This document shows positions 17,124 to 25,464 of a stretch of DNA of 46,803 nucleotides, piece after piece. Every line of letters starts with the position of its first letter. Position 1 is the stretch's first letter. The stretch lies in NCBI RefSeq assembly GCF_000719705.1, contig NZ_JOHO01000056.1:1-46803 (forward strand). Reading direction: 5' to 3'. The notes beneath the pieces were generated by a model. The model saw only the letters and a program-made list of their open reading frames with translations. It was not told the DNA's origin and did not search any database. This DNA is from Streptomyces sp. NRRL S-350 (GTDB lineage: Bacteria; Actinomycetota; Actinomycetes; Streptomycetales; Streptomycetaceae). A program made the position numbers and the translations under genes.

Positions 17124-17504
17124 TGGGGATAACCGGCCCGGTCCTGTGGATAACTCCGGTGGGGACCGCGCCGGCAGCGGGTTATCCACAGGGCTGGGGC
17201 CGGGTCTGTGGATTGAAGGGGAGGATCACCCTCCGTCCGCCCGAACCAGGGAATTGAGGATTCAAACCTCATTCGACCTTCTCAGGTGAGGGAATTGAAG
17301 CACTCAGACGGGTGATTTGCTGGCAACCGGGTGACTCTGGTCCGATTAATCATCTCTGTGACGCAAACCGATGGTCCGACCGGTTCCGGGCAATGGCTAT
17401 ACCGGTTTGTCGACTCGTCCCCAGGCCTGTGGATAACTTCCGGCTGTGGACAGTGGGAAGGCCTGTGGACAGCGGCCTCCGGCGGTGGGCGGCCCTGTGG
17501 ACGA
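17124..17504. promoter_or_regulatory. Cluster of DnaA-box-like sequences
   Basis: This gene-free intergenic DNA carries repeated 9-mers of the DnaA-box type. Perfect TTATCCACA occurs at 17182-17190 (+), and as its complement TGTGGATAA at 17145-17153 and 17428-17436. Near-consensus forms are TGTGGACAG at 17445-17453 and 17464-17472, TGTGGACGA at 17496-17504 (each one change from the actinobacterial TTGTCCACA complement), TGGGGATAA at 17124-17132 and TGTGGATTG at 17207-17215. Seven of the eight share an orientation. No dnaA or dnaN gene is present, so this is not the usual oriC setting. DnaA-box clusters outside oriC that titrate DnaA are known in bacteria, including Streptomyces. Confidence 0.75.
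17216..17427. other. Lower-GC gene-free spacer between the two box groups
   Basis: This stretch between the two DnaA-box groups is visibly richer in A and T than the rest of the window (for example GAATTGAGGATTCAAACCTC at 17251). I find no convincing ORF, tRNA or terminator in it. It may hold the upstream control region of serS or act as flexible or easily melted DNA beside the boxes. AGGGAATTGA occurs twice. Confidence 0.4.
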
Positions 17505-17646
17505 CGGGGAGGGTCGCCCGCCCTACCTGATCGGCCCGGTCCGAGACGGTCGGAAAAGGTCGGAAAAGGCCAGAATGGCAAGAGTTGCGTTCAGTCGACC
17601 GGCAGGGCTCTCGGCTCCGCCTCGGCGGTGCTCCCGGGCCTCGGTG

Positions 17647-17677
17647 GGGCCCGCCCCGGAACCTCGCGGGCGGGCCC
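17647..17677. terminator. Terminator of pheA
   Basis: A perfect 10-bp stem GGGCCCGCCC (17647-17656) and GGGCGGGCCC (17668-17677) with an 11-nt loop, about 20 nt past the pheA stop on the minus strand. Confidence 0.7.
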
Positions 17678-17697
17678 GGAAGCTCCTCGTGGCCGCC

Positions 17698-18633
17698 TCA
17701 GATGTCCCCGCGCCCGTCGAGCGCACGGGAGAGCCAGTCCGCCGCCGAGGAGAAATCGTCGTCCGAGGTCCCCGGCCGGCGGTGGACGGACTCCTGGCGG
17801 TCGGCGCGCGGATAGGAGCCGAGGAACCGCACCTGCGGGCAGATCCGCTTGAGGCCCATCATCGCCTCGCCCACCCGGCGCTCGGACAGGTGGCCCTCGC
17901 AGTCGATCAGGAAGCAGTAGCTGCCCAGGCCCTCACCGGTCGGCCGGGACTCGATCCGCATCAGGTTGATGCCGCGCACCGCGAACTCCTGCAGCAGCTC
18001 CAGCAGCGCGCCCGGGTGGTCGTCCGGCAGCCAGACCACCATCGACGTCTTGTCCGCGCCGGTCGGCGAGGAGACCCGGCCCGGGCGCCCCACCAGGACG
18101 AACCGGGTGGCCGCGCTCTTCGCGTCCGCGATGTCCTTGACCAGCGGCTCCAGCCCGTAGATCGGCGCCGCGAACTCGCCCGCGAACGCGCCGTCGTAGC
18201 GGCCCTCCGCCACCAGCCGGGCGCCGTCCGCGTTGGACGCGGCGGACTCCCAGACCGCCTCCGGCAGGTTGGCCGCCAGCCAGCGGCGCACCTGGGGCTG
18301 GGCCACCGGGTGGCTGGTCACCGTCTTGATCCCGGCCAGTTCGGTGCCCGGCCGCACCAGCAGGGCGAAGGAGATCGGCAGCAGCACCTCACGGTAGATC
18401 ATCAGCGGTGTGCCGGAGGCGAGTTCGTCGTTGGTCGCGGTGACCGCGCCCTCCACCGAGTTCTCGATCGGCACGAACGCCCCGGCGGCCTCCCCGCCGC
18501 GCACCGCGTCCAGCGCCAGCGCCACCGAGGACAGCGGCACCAGTTCCCTGGTCGCGGCCTCGGGCAGGGTGTGCAGCGCGGCCTCGGTGAAGGTGCCGGC
18601 CGGGCCGAGGTAGGTGTAGCGGGTGGCCGACAT
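17698..18633 (-). CDS. pheA: Prephenate dehydratase
   Basis: A 311-aa enzyme that converts prephenate to phenylpyruvate in phenylalanine synthesis. The catalytic domain (1-185) shows YLGPAGTFTEAAL, PIENSVEGAV, SHPVAQPQVRRWL and the substrate-loop TRF motif (SAATRFVLVG). The C-terminal ACT domain (about 200-275) has the regulatory GALL (HPGALLELL) and ESRP (RIESRPTG) motifs that bind phenylalanine, so feedback inhibition is expected. The last 35 residues are a polar tail. GGAGG precedes ATG 18633. It lies next to serS on the same strand, as in other Streptomyces, but the DnaA-box region separates them. Confidence 0.95.
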   Translation of the reverse strand: MSATRYTYLGPAGTFTEAALHTLPEAATRELVPLSSVALALDAVRGGEAAGAFVPIENSVEGAVTATNDELASGTPLMIYREVLLPISFALLVRPGTELAGIKTVTSHPVAQPQVRRWLAANLPEAVWESAASNADGARLVAEGRYDGAFAGEFAAPIYGLEPLVKDIADAKSAATRFVLVGRPGRVSSPTGADKTSMVVWLPDDHPGALLELLQEFAVRGINLMRIESRPTGEGLGSYCFLIDCEGHLSERRVGEAMMGLKRICPQVRFLGSYPRADRQESVHRRPGTSDDDFSSAADWLSRALDGRGDI

Positions 18634-18657
18634 GACGCCTCCATGGGCTCTGGTGCT

Positions 18658-18682
18658 GCACGAACGGGGCACGAACGGGATG
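18658..18682. repeat. Short tandem repeat upstream of pheA
   Basis: GCACGAACGGG occurs twice in tandem, 25-49 nt upstream of the pheA start. No role is evident; it lies where an operator or leader element would be. Confidence 0.4.
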
Positions 18683-18789
18683 GTGCCGAGGCAGTCACCA
18701 TAACGATTCCGCCGTCCCGGCAGAAAGGCGTTCCAGTGATCGGGACCGCCTGTGCTACGGGCCGGGACCGCGCGTCCACGGGCCGGGGG

Positions 18790-20109
18790 TCACCCCTCCA
18801 GCAACTGCTGCCCGAGGTAGCCGCCGACCGGTGCGCCCGGGGGCAGCGCGTACAGGCCGCTCGCCTCGTGCCGCAGGAAGCGGGAGAGGCCGTCGGCCCG
18901 GGAGAGCTTGCGCTGCACCGGGGTGAAGCCCTGGCGGGGATCGGCCTGGAAGGCGAGGAAGAGCAGCCCGGCGTCCGGCGAACCGTCCGGCAGCAGCCCG
19001 TCGTGGTACGAGAAGCCGCGCCGCAGCATCGCCGCCCCGCCGTTGGCCGCGGGGGCGGCGACCCGGATGTGCGCGTCGGCGGGGATCGCCAGTGCGCCGT
19101 CCGGGCCCAAGGCGGACAGGTCGACGGGGGTGTGCTCGCCGGCCCCGGCGGGCGCGCCGAGCGGGGCGCCGTCCGCCTTGCGCCGCCCGACCACCCGCTC
19201 CTGCCGGTCCACCGGCAGCGCCTCCCAGTGGTCCAGCAGCATCCGGATCCGCCGGAACACCAGGTACGAGCCGCCGGCCTGCCAGGCCGGCCGGTCACCG
19301 CCGGCGGTGCAGAACACCTTGGCGGCGAAGCCGTCCTCGCCGGGCTTCGGATTGTTGGTGCCGTCGACCTGGCCCATCAGGTTGCGGCCGGTCACCGGCC
19401 GCGCGGCCGCGCCGGGGGTGCGGGCGAAGCCGGCCGACTGCCAGCGCAGCGCCGCCGTACCGGCCGCCAGCCGCTGCAGCACCCGCAGGGCGTGCACCGC
19501 GACCAGCGCGTCGTCGGCGCCGATCTGGACGAACAGGTCGCCCTCGCCGCGGGCGGGGTCGAGGGCGTCCCCCGGGAAGGCGGGCAGCGGTTCGAGCCCG
19601 GGCGGGCGGCGGTCGGCCAGCCCGGCCCGGTCGAAGAGCGCGGCGCCGAAGCCGACGGTGAGGGTGAGCGAGCAGGGCCCGGCGTCCAGCGCGACCTGGT
19701 TGTCGAACTCCTCGGCCGGCTCCCCGGCGGTCAGCCGCTCGGCCGCCTTCGTCCAGCGCTGCAGCAGGGTGCGCAGTCCGTCCCGGCCGACGTCCCCGGC
19801 CAGGTCGAAGGCGGCCAGCTGGACCCTCGCCTGCTGCGGTTCGAGGATCCCGGCCTGGTGCTCCCCGCGGAACGGCACCCGGGCCGCGCCGAGCGCGCCG
19901 CCCGCGGCGGTCGTACCGGCGGCGCGGTCGGAACGGTCCAGGGCGACCGCCCCGGCGACGCCCGCGCCGGCGCCGACCAGCAGCCCGGCGCCGGCGGTGC
20001 CGAGCAGGGCCCGCCTGGTGAAACCCCCGGCGGCCCGCTCCGCCCCGGCCTGCCCAGCCGGGTCCTGACCTGCCGGGTCCTGCTCCGCCGTCGTGGCTGC
20101 GTCGTCCAT
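18790..20109 (-). CDS. dtpA: Tat-exported DyP-type heme peroxidase
   Basis: A 439-aa dye-decolourising peroxidase of the EfeB/DtpA type. Residues 29-37 (GFTRRALLG) form a twin-arginine signal followed by a hydrophobic stretch, so the folded heme protein is exported. The peroxidase core has GQVDGTNNP (the GXXDG motif with catalytic Asp), the proximal His in AHIRVAAP, and the distal Arg in LRRGFSYHDGL. Length fits the family. It is the last gene of the copper operon, starting 5 nt after the CopC-CopD stop. In S. lividans the homologue is tied to Sco and the copper chaperone in morphological development. An iron-uptake EfeB role is less likely, as no efeU/efeO is present. Confidence 0.9.
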   Translation of the reverse strand: MDDAATTAEQDPAGQDPAGQAGAERAAGGFTRRALLGTAGAGLLVGAGAGVAGAVALDRSDRAAGTTAAGGALGAARVPFRGEHQAGILEPQQARVQLAAFDLAGDVGRDGLRTLLQRWTKAAERLTAGEPAEEFDNQVALDAGPCSLTLTVGFGAALFDRAGLADRRPPGLEPLPAFPGDALDPARGEGDLFVQIGADDALVAVHALRVLQRLAAGTAALRWQSAGFARTPGAAARPVTGRNLMGQVDGTNNPKPGEDGFAAKVFCTAGGDRPAWQAGGSYLVFRRIRMLLDHWEALPVDRQERVVGRRKADGAPLGAPAGAGEHTPVDLSALGPDGALAIPADAHIRVAAPAANGGAAMLRRGFSYHDGLLPDGSPDAGLLFLAFQADPRQGFTPVQRKLSRADGLSRFLRHEASGLYALPPGAPVGGYLGQQLLEG

Positions 20110-20114
20110 CGCCG

Positions 20115-22178
20115 TCAGCCGATCTTGAACTGCTGGGTCGGCGTGGTCTGGTCGATGTCGGACGAGCGGACCTGCACCGACACCACCCAGGTGCCCGCCA
20201 GCGGCAGCTGTGCGGTGCCGCTCCAGCGGCCGGTGCCCTCCGGGGTGAGCGCGACCGGCAGCGGGCCGAGGTCGCGGTCCGGCAGGGTGAAGGCGAGCTG
20301 CACCTCGGGGACGTCCACCGGCCGGCCGTCCGTGCCGTCCAGGGCGAGCTTCACCTCGTTCGGGCCGGGCCGGGCCGGGTTGAGGGTGACGGTCGCGGTG
20401 CCCTTGGCGTTCGGGGTGCGGCCCTTGGTGTCGTACGGGAGCTTGAGCTCGACGGTGCGGCCCGGCTCGGTCTGCGGGGCGGCCGCGGCCCCGGCGTCGG
20501 CGACCGGCGCGGCGGCGGACCCGGTCCCGATCTCGCTCGCCACCCGCCCGGGCGGGGAGTTCGTGAGCATCGTGGTGACCACCAGCACCGCCACCGCGAC
20601 CACCGCCTCGACCAGCACCGAGCGGCGCAGCCCGGCCCGGGTCGGGGTGAGCCCGCGCTCGCGCCCGGCGCTGTTCCGGGCGGCCTGCTGCCGGGCCAGC
20701 TGGGCCTGCCGGACCGGGTCCTCGGCGTGCCCGAGGACATCACCGCCGCCGACGGGCGCCGGTACCTCGGCCGGCTCGACCTCCGCCGCCTCCGCCGGGG
20801 CCGAGCGCAGCCGGGCCAGCCAGGACCGCGACATCCAGGCGACGCCGAGCATCACGGCCACGCAGCCGGCCTTCACCAGCAGCAGCCGCCCGTACTCGGT
20901 TCCGGTCAGCGCTCCCCAGCTGCCGAGCCCCCGCCAGGACTGGTAGACGCCGGTCACGGCCAGGACGGCCACCGAGCCGAAGGCGATCCGGGAGAAGCGG
21001 TCGACCACCTCGGCGCCGACGCCCTCGCGCAGCGCGACCAGCAGCGCGGCCAGGCCGCCCAGCCAGCACGCCATCGCGATCAGGTGCAGGATGCCGAACG
21101 GCAGCGCCAGCCAGACCTGGATGCCGACCGAGGCGTGGTCGGCCCCGACCCAGGTCGCCGAGAGGGCGACGGACAGCAGCAGCCCGGCCACGCCCAGGCC
21201 CAGCCGGGTCTCCCGCTGGGGGCGCTCGGCGGCCCGCCGCTCCAGCTCGCGCAGCTCGACGGCCTCGGCGTCTTCGCCCGCGTCGCCCGCGTCGCCCGCG
21301 CCGCCCGCATCACCAGCGGCGCCGCCGGCACCGCCGTCCGCGTCGGGCTTCGCCGGGACCGGCCGCGGCGGCTGCCCCAGCTGGCCGACCAGCAGCGACA
21401 GGAAGATCCCGCCCGCCGCGAGCAGCAGCAGCCGGGCGGCCAGCGCCGTCCCGATCCGCTCGTCCAGCGTGGCGCGCACCAGCGACAGGTCGAAGGTCTG
21501 CCCGACCCCCGTGCCGCGCTCGTACGGCCCGCGCAGCATCAGCACGGCGACGGTGGAGACCAGCAGCGTCGTCCAGCCGGTCATCAGCAGCCGCTGCACC
21601 GGGCGCCGGGCGGCCCCGGCCGGCCAGCAGACCAGCACGAAGGCGGCGACGCCGGCCAGCAGCGCGAACGCCGCGTAGGCGATGGTGCGCCCGGTGCCGT
21701 ACAGGGCGGCGACCAGGCCGTCGGCCTTGGCGCCCTGCAGCGCGGTGGCCGACACCGAGGTGTCCGACGGGGCGCCGACGGAGAAGGTGAACGCCCCGCC
21801 GACGGGGTGCGAGTCCTCCGAGACGGCCCGCCAGGCCACGGTGTACGTGCCGTTGGCGAGCCCGCCCTTCAGCCCGACCCGGGCCGTGTTGCCCTTGCCG
21901 TCGGCGTGCGCCGGGCCGCCGGTGTCCACGGCCCGGCCGGCCGGGTCGAGCACCCGGACGGAGTCCGAGGAGAGCGAGACGGACTCGCTGAAGGTCAGCG
22001 TGACCGCCTGCGGGGCGGTGGCGACCACCGAGTTCTGCCGGGGGTCGGTGGAGTCCAGGGTGGCGTGCGCGGAGGCCGGTCCGGCGCCCGCGAGCATCAG
22101 CGCGAGCAGCGCGCCGAGCGCTCCGAGCACCCCGGCGATCCGACGGTGCGAGGCCTTCTCCAGGCCGGCCGACTGCAT
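20115..22178 (-). CDS. CopC-CopD copper transport fusion with C-terminal YtkA-like domain
   Basis: A 687-aa protein. A signal peptide ends at PASA, leaving His38 (AHATL) as the mature N-terminus, the Cu(II) ligand of CopC proteins; the second CopC landmark SEDSHPVGGAFTF follows near residue 130. About eight transmembrane segments of the CopD type come next, with a charged cytoplasmic loop (about 270-310, Asp/Ala/Gly-rich, then LRELERRAAERPQRE). A final membrane segment leads to an extracellular domain (about 570-687) like YtkA/FixH. It probably brings copper into the cytosol. AGGGGA precedes the ATG. It starts 12 nt after the chaperone gene. Confidence 0.9.
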   Translation of the reverse strand: MQSAGLEKASHRRIAGVLGALGALLALMLAGAGPASAHATLDSTDPRQNSVVATAPQAVTLTFSESVSLSSDSVRVLDPAGRAVDTGGPAHADGKGNTARVGLKGGLANGTYTVAWRAVSEDSHPVGGAFTFSVGAPSDTSVSATALQGAKADGLVAALYGTGRTIAYAAFALLAGVAAFVLVCWPAGAARRPVQRLLMTGWTTLLVSTVAVLMLRGPYERGTGVGQTFDLSLVRATLDERIGTALAARLLLLAAGGIFLSLLVGQLGQPPRPVPAKPDADGGAGGAAGDAGGAGDAGDAGEDAEAVELRELERRAAERPQRETRLGLGVAGLLLSVALSATWVGADHASVGIQVWLALPFGILHLIAMACWLGGLAALLVALREGVGAEVVDRFSRIAFGSVAVLAVTGVYQSWRGLGSWGALTGTEYGRLLLVKAGCVAVMLGVAWMSRSWLARLRSAPAEAAEVEPAEVPAPVGGGDVLGHAEDPVRQAQLARQQAARNSAGRERGLTPTRAGLRRSVLVEAVVAVAVLVVTTMLTNSPPGRVASEIGTGSAAAPVADAGAAAAPQTEPGRTVELKLPYDTKGRTPNAKGTATVTLNPARPGPNEVKLALDGTDGRPVDVPEVQLAFTLPDRDLGPLPVALTPEGTGRWSGTAQLPLAGTWVVSVQVRSSDIDQTTPTQQFKIG

Positions 22179-22190
22179 GGTGGCGGTCCC

Positions 22191-22682
22191 CTAACTCTGG
22201 CCGGGTCGGTAGGTGAGGTCCTTGACCGGCACCTTGACCGCGATGGTGCCGGACTTGGCGAACGTGAGGTCGAGCTCCAGCTCGTCGCCCACGGTGGGGG
22301 CCTTCTGCCACCCCGTGATCATCAGGTGGGTGCCGCCGCGGGCGAACTGCAGCGAGCCGTGCGCGGGCACGTCCAGGCTGTCGACCTGCTCCATGCTCGA
22401 CGGGGTCGAGCGGTGCATGGTGACCGACTCCGCGCCCGGACTGCTCACCTTGAGCAGCTGGTCCCGCCCGCCGTCGTTGCGCACGGTCAGGTAGCCGGCC
22501 GCCATCCCGCCGGCCGGGGGCAGCGGGATGTAGGAGTCGGCGACGCTGAGCCGGGCCGGTCCGGCGGCGGCACCGTCCTGGCCGCCCGCCCCGCAGGCGG
22601 CCAGGATGGCGCCGCCGCCCAGGACGGTGGCCAGCACCGAGCCGGTGAGGGCCGTCCGCCGGAAGCGCGTCCCGGTCACCAT
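22191..22682 (-). CDS. PCuAC-type extracytoplasmic copper chaperone (ECuC-like lipoprotein)
   Basis: A 163-aa lipoprotein: signal peptide with lipobox LAAC, Cys at residue 30. The mature domain is the PCu(A)C fold with the Cu(I) motif H(M)X10MX21HXM, visible as MHRSTPSSM and, after the spacer, THLM. It binds Cu(I) outside the membrane and hands it to partners such as Sco. The ATG overlaps the stop of sco by one base (TGATG), so the two proteins are coupled. Next downstream is the CopC-CopD fusion. Confidence 0.9.
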   Translation of the reverse strand: MVTGTRFRRTALTGSVLATVLGGGAILAACGAGGQDGAAAGPARLSVADSYIPLPPAGGMAAGYLTVRNDGGRDQLLKVSSPGAESVTMHRSTPSSMEQVDSLDVPAHGSLQFARGGTHLMITGWQKAPTVGDELELDLTFAKSGTIAVKVPVKDLTYRPGQS

Positions 22683-23356
22683 CACGCCGCGACCCCCTTG
22701 GCGAGCAGCGGCAGGTCGTGCTCGTAGGTCTTCTCCTCGGTGCCGCTCATGTAGAGCACGTGCGCCTTGTCGTCCGACGGGAGGAAGGCCAGCACCTGCG
22801 CGCCGTGGGTCGAGGTGACCGTTCCGTCCGCGTTGACCACCGGGTCCTCGATCATGATGCCGAGCGACTTGGCGGCGGTCTTCACCTTGGCCAGGTCGCC
22901 GGTGAGGCCTATGAAGTCGGTGCCCATCGAGTCCAGCCAGGTGCGCAGCACCTGGGGGGTGTCGCGCTGCGGGTCGGTGGAGACGAAGACGACGTCGACC
23001 TTTTGCCGGTCCTCCGCGGGGAGCGCCTTCATCGCGACGCCGATGTCGCCCATGGTGGTCGGGCAGACGTCCGGGCAACTGGTGTAGCCGAAGAACAGCA
23101 GGGTCGCCTTGCCGTTGGTCCGCTGCCGCAGGTCGAACGGCTGACCGGAGGTGTCGGTCAGCTGGAGGTCCGGCTTCTCGAAGTTCTTGGCCAGCTTGGT
23201 GCCCTGGTACGGGGTGTCCTCCTTCTGCCGGGTGACCTTCGCGGCGGTGGAGCCGCCGGAGGAGCCGCAGGCGGACAGCGTCAGGGCGGCGGCCAGCGCG
23301 AGGGCGGCCGCGCCGGCCAGACGGGTGGTGCGGGCGGTGCGGGTGGTGCGGGGCAT
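22682..23356 (-). CDS. sco: SCO1/SenC copper metallochaperone lipoprotein
   Basis: A 224-aa thioredoxin-fold lipoprotein with lipobox LSAC (Cys30). The Cu-binding CxxxC motif is in GYTSCPDVCPTTMG, and the conserved His is in STHGAQVLAF about 90 residues later; these are the three copper ligands of Sco proteins. It delivers copper to cytochrome oxidase CuA or, in Streptomyces, to other secreted oxidases. ATG 23356 is the only start giving a signal peptide. It is separated from the ycnI-like gene by 77 nt that contain a 12-bp hairpin. Confidence 0.92.
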   Translation of the reverse strand: MPRTTRTARTTRLAGAAALALAAALTLSACGSSGGSTAAKVTRQKEDTPYQGTKLAKNFEKPDLQLTDTSGQPFDLRQRTNGKATLLFFGYTSCPDVCPTTMGDIGVAMKALPAEDRQKVDVVFVSTDPQRDTPQVLRTWLDSMGTDFIGLTGDLAKVKTAAKSLGIMIEDPVVNADGTVTSTHGAQVLAFLPSDDKAHVLYMSGTEEKTYEHDLPLLAKGVAA

Positions 23357-23389
23357 GGGAGTTCCGATCGTGCGTGGTGGTCCGCCGGC

Positions 23390-23420
23390 GGGGCCGCGCC
23401 CGTGGCATGGGCGCGGCCCC
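23390..23420 (-). terminator. Intra-operon hairpin between ycnI and sco
   Basis: A perfect 12-bp stem, GGGGCCGCGCCC (23390-23401) and GGGCGCGGCCCC (23409-23420), with a 7-nt loop. It follows the ycnI-like stop by 13 nt and precedes sco by 33 nt, all in the same direction. It could terminate or attenuate the ycnI transcript, or stabilise its 3' end. Confidence 0.6.
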
Positions 23421-23433
23421 GGCGGCGCGGGGA

Positions 23434-24186
23434 TCAGGAGGCGGAGCCGCCACTCCGACGGCGCAGGCCGAGCACGCCGACGGCGGTGCCGACCACACCG
23501 ACCACGATGCCGATGACGCCGAGGGTGCGGGCCGTCGAGTCGTCGGCCTTGCTGCCGCTGTCCGAGCCGGCGGCGTGGTCCGAGCTGTCCGCGTGGGTGC
23601 CCGCCGCCGGGGTGGCGGTGGCGCCGTGCCCGTCGCCGCCGTCGGCCTTGGTGAGCTTCAGGACCGGGGCCGGGTGGGCCGGCTCGGGCTGGCCGTCCTT
23701 GGACTCGTCGATCCAACGGACGACGTCGCCGTTGTCGTAGGTCTGCAGGGCCTTGAAGACCATGCTGTCGGCGTCGGTGGGCAGCGGGCCGAGCGAGACC
23801 CGGAACTCCTGGAACTGCCCGGGCGCGACCTTGGTGCCGGCGTCGGCGGTCCAGGTGATCTTCGAGACGGCCTCGTTCACGTCGCTGCCGTGCACCTTGA
23901 TCGGCTTGTCGAGCTTGGACTTCTCCAGGGTGGCGGTCCAACCCGGCAGCGGCAGGGTCCGGACCGAGGCCAGCGGGTGGTCCAGCGGGAGGTTGACCTC
24001 CAGCTTCACGGTGCTCGCGGTGTCGCTCTCGTTCGGCACCCGGAAGTCGACGGCCGTGTAGCCGCCCTGGGCGGCCGAACCCGGGTTCACGGTGACGTGC
24101 GCGAAGGCGGGACCGGCCAGCGCCACCACGGAGGCGGCGGCGGTCAGGGCGACGGCGGCGAGACGGCGGGCGGGAAGGGAACGCAT
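23434..24186 (-). CDS. ycnI: YcnI-like (DUF1775) copper-binding membrane protein
   Basis: A 250-aa exported protein. The signal peptide ends at PAFA, so His30 (HVTVNPGSA) becomes the first residue, the copper-binding histidine of YcnI proteins. The beta-sandwich domain (about 30-175) has FRVPNESDTA, NLPLDHPLASV, PGWTATLEK and the Trp of ITWTADAG. A His/Asp-rich linker (DGGDGHGATATPAAGTHADSS) precedes a C-terminal membrane helix (LGVIGIVVGVVGTAVGVLG) and basic tail. It is the first gene of the copper cluster. Confidence 0.88.
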   Translation of the reverse strand: MRSLPARRLAAVALTAAASVVALAGPAFAHVTVNPGSAAQGGYTAVDFRVPNESDTASTVKLEVNLPLDHPLASVRTLPLPGWTATLEKSKLDKPIKVHGSDVNEAVSKITWTADAGTKVAPGQFQEFRVSLGPLPTDADSMVFKALQTYDNGDVVRWIDESKDGQPEPAHPAPVLKLTKADGGDGHGATATPAAGTHADSSDHAAGSDSGSKADDSTARTLGVIGIVVGVVGTAVGVLGLRRRSGGSAS

Positions 24187-24391
24187 GATGGGGGGTCTCC
24201 GATCGGAGCTCGGCGGCAGGCCGGGACACGGCGGCGGACGGAGCCGCACCGCGGTCGTGTGTCCCGGTGGTGCCGCATGTGGGGACGTGTGAGGGCGGAG
24301 CCTCGGGCCGGACCCGGTGGTCGGGAGATCGGCCCGGACGGTGCGCACCCCCGCGACCCGGAGCGGCCCGGGGGCCGTCGGCGGACGCGGA

Positions 24392-25234
24392 TCAGTACGC
24401 GAAGGCCCCGCACGGCGGCCCGCGCCGCACCACGCTGTGCCGCAGCACGGCACCCGCCGGAAGCGGACCCTCACCGCCCCGGGCCCCGAACCGGCGGACC
24501 GGACCGGCCACGCCGCCCAGGCCGCGCAGCAGCGCGGCCACCAGCACGAACACCGACCGCAGCGGCGCCGCCCACTGCTCGCGGGCCGCCGACGCGGCCA
24601 CCCGCAGCAGCCGCCACAGCGCCGCCTCGCCGCGCCGCAGCCACCAGCCCGCCACCAGCGCGGCCGCCAGGTGCCCGGCCAGCATCGACGGCGTCATGCC
24701 GAACACGCCGCCCTGCCACCAGGGCGCGGCGGCGAACGCGTGCGGATCCAGGCCGGCCGAGGAGACCAACTGCTCCGGCGACGGGCTGCCCGGCAGGCCG
24801 AGGAGCGTGCCCGGACGGGCCTCGTTGCAGATCAGCCGCCCGGCCACCTGCGGCACGGTCATCGGACCGGAGCCGCCGTGGTGCATGCCGGCCATGGATC
24901 CGATGGAGCCGCCGAAGCTGCCGAAGCCGTTGAAACCGTGGAACAGGCAGTGCAGTCCGAGCTGCCCCGTGCCCAGCGCCCCGGCGATGGCCGCCAGCGA
25001 ACGCTCCCGTCCGCCACAGGCCGCCGCGAGCACCAGCACCGCGGCGAAACCCGCCACCAGTGCGGTCGGCGGCACGTTCCCGCCACCGGCGAGGGCGTGC
25101 CCGGCGGCCGCGATCAGCGTGCAGACCAGCGCGAACGGAACCGCCCGGGCAAGCCGCAGATCCCAGGCGGCGGCCCCCACCGGCTGGGCCGGTCCGAGGG
25201 CGCCCGGGAGCGGGGCGGCGGCGAGGGCAGTCAT
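24392..25234 (-). CDS. Integral membrane protein beside the copper operon
   Basis: A 280-aa protein of unknown function with about five hydrophobic segments (AVPFALVCTLIAAAGHAL, PTALVAGFAAVLVLAAACG, AIAGALGTGQLGLHCLFHGF, GHLAAALVAGWWL, and SVFVLVAALLRGL). The loop after the third segment contains the His/Met-rich stretch SMAGMHHGG, which could bind copper. It points the same way as the copper genes and is separated from ycnI by 205 nt. A role in copper handling is inference from these two facts. Confidence 0.7.
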   Translation of the reverse strand: MTALAAAPLPGALGPAQPVGAAAWDLRLARAVPFALVCTLIAAAGHALAGGGNVPPTALVAGFAAVLVLAAACGGRERSLAAIAGALGTGQLGLHCLFHGFNGFGSFGGSIGSMAGMHHGGSGPMTVPQVAGRLICNEARPGTLLGLPGSPSPEQLVSSAGLDPHAFAAAPWWQGGVFGMTPSMLAGHLAAALVAGWWLRRGEAALWRLLRVAASAAREQWAAPLRSVFVLVAALLRGLGGVAGPVRRFGARGGEGPLPAGAVLRHSVVRRGPPCGAFAY

Positions 25235-25464
25235 GGCCGGGCCATCTTCTCATTGCGTACACCGCCGACACGGGCAGGGTGGGAAATCCCTACGAATGCC
25301 CCGTTCGGCGGCGGCGTACGGCTCCCGGTGCGCGCCGCCCGGCACAGACCCCGTCCCCCAGTCCATCCGCCGAACGGGCGGTAGCGGCCCCCGGGCACGG
25401 TTCACCGCAGAATCGCCCGGAGATACCTAGTTGTATGTGGAGCCGCAGCCAGGAGGGACCTCCC

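Noticed and set aside
17255..17271. A tRNA T-arm-like hairpin (5-bp stem, 7-nt loop) on the minus strand beside serS, suggestive of tRNA-Ser or a T-box.
   Set aside because: The loop lacks the conserved C, there is no matching acceptor, D or anticodon arm, and no T-box anti-terminator or specifier structure can be drawn.
17446..20946. A very long open frame on the plus strand.
   Set aside because: It lies opposite pheA and the peroxidase gene, its translation is low complexity (Arg, Gly, Pro, His), and both opposite-strand genes have clear domains. It is an artefact of high GC.
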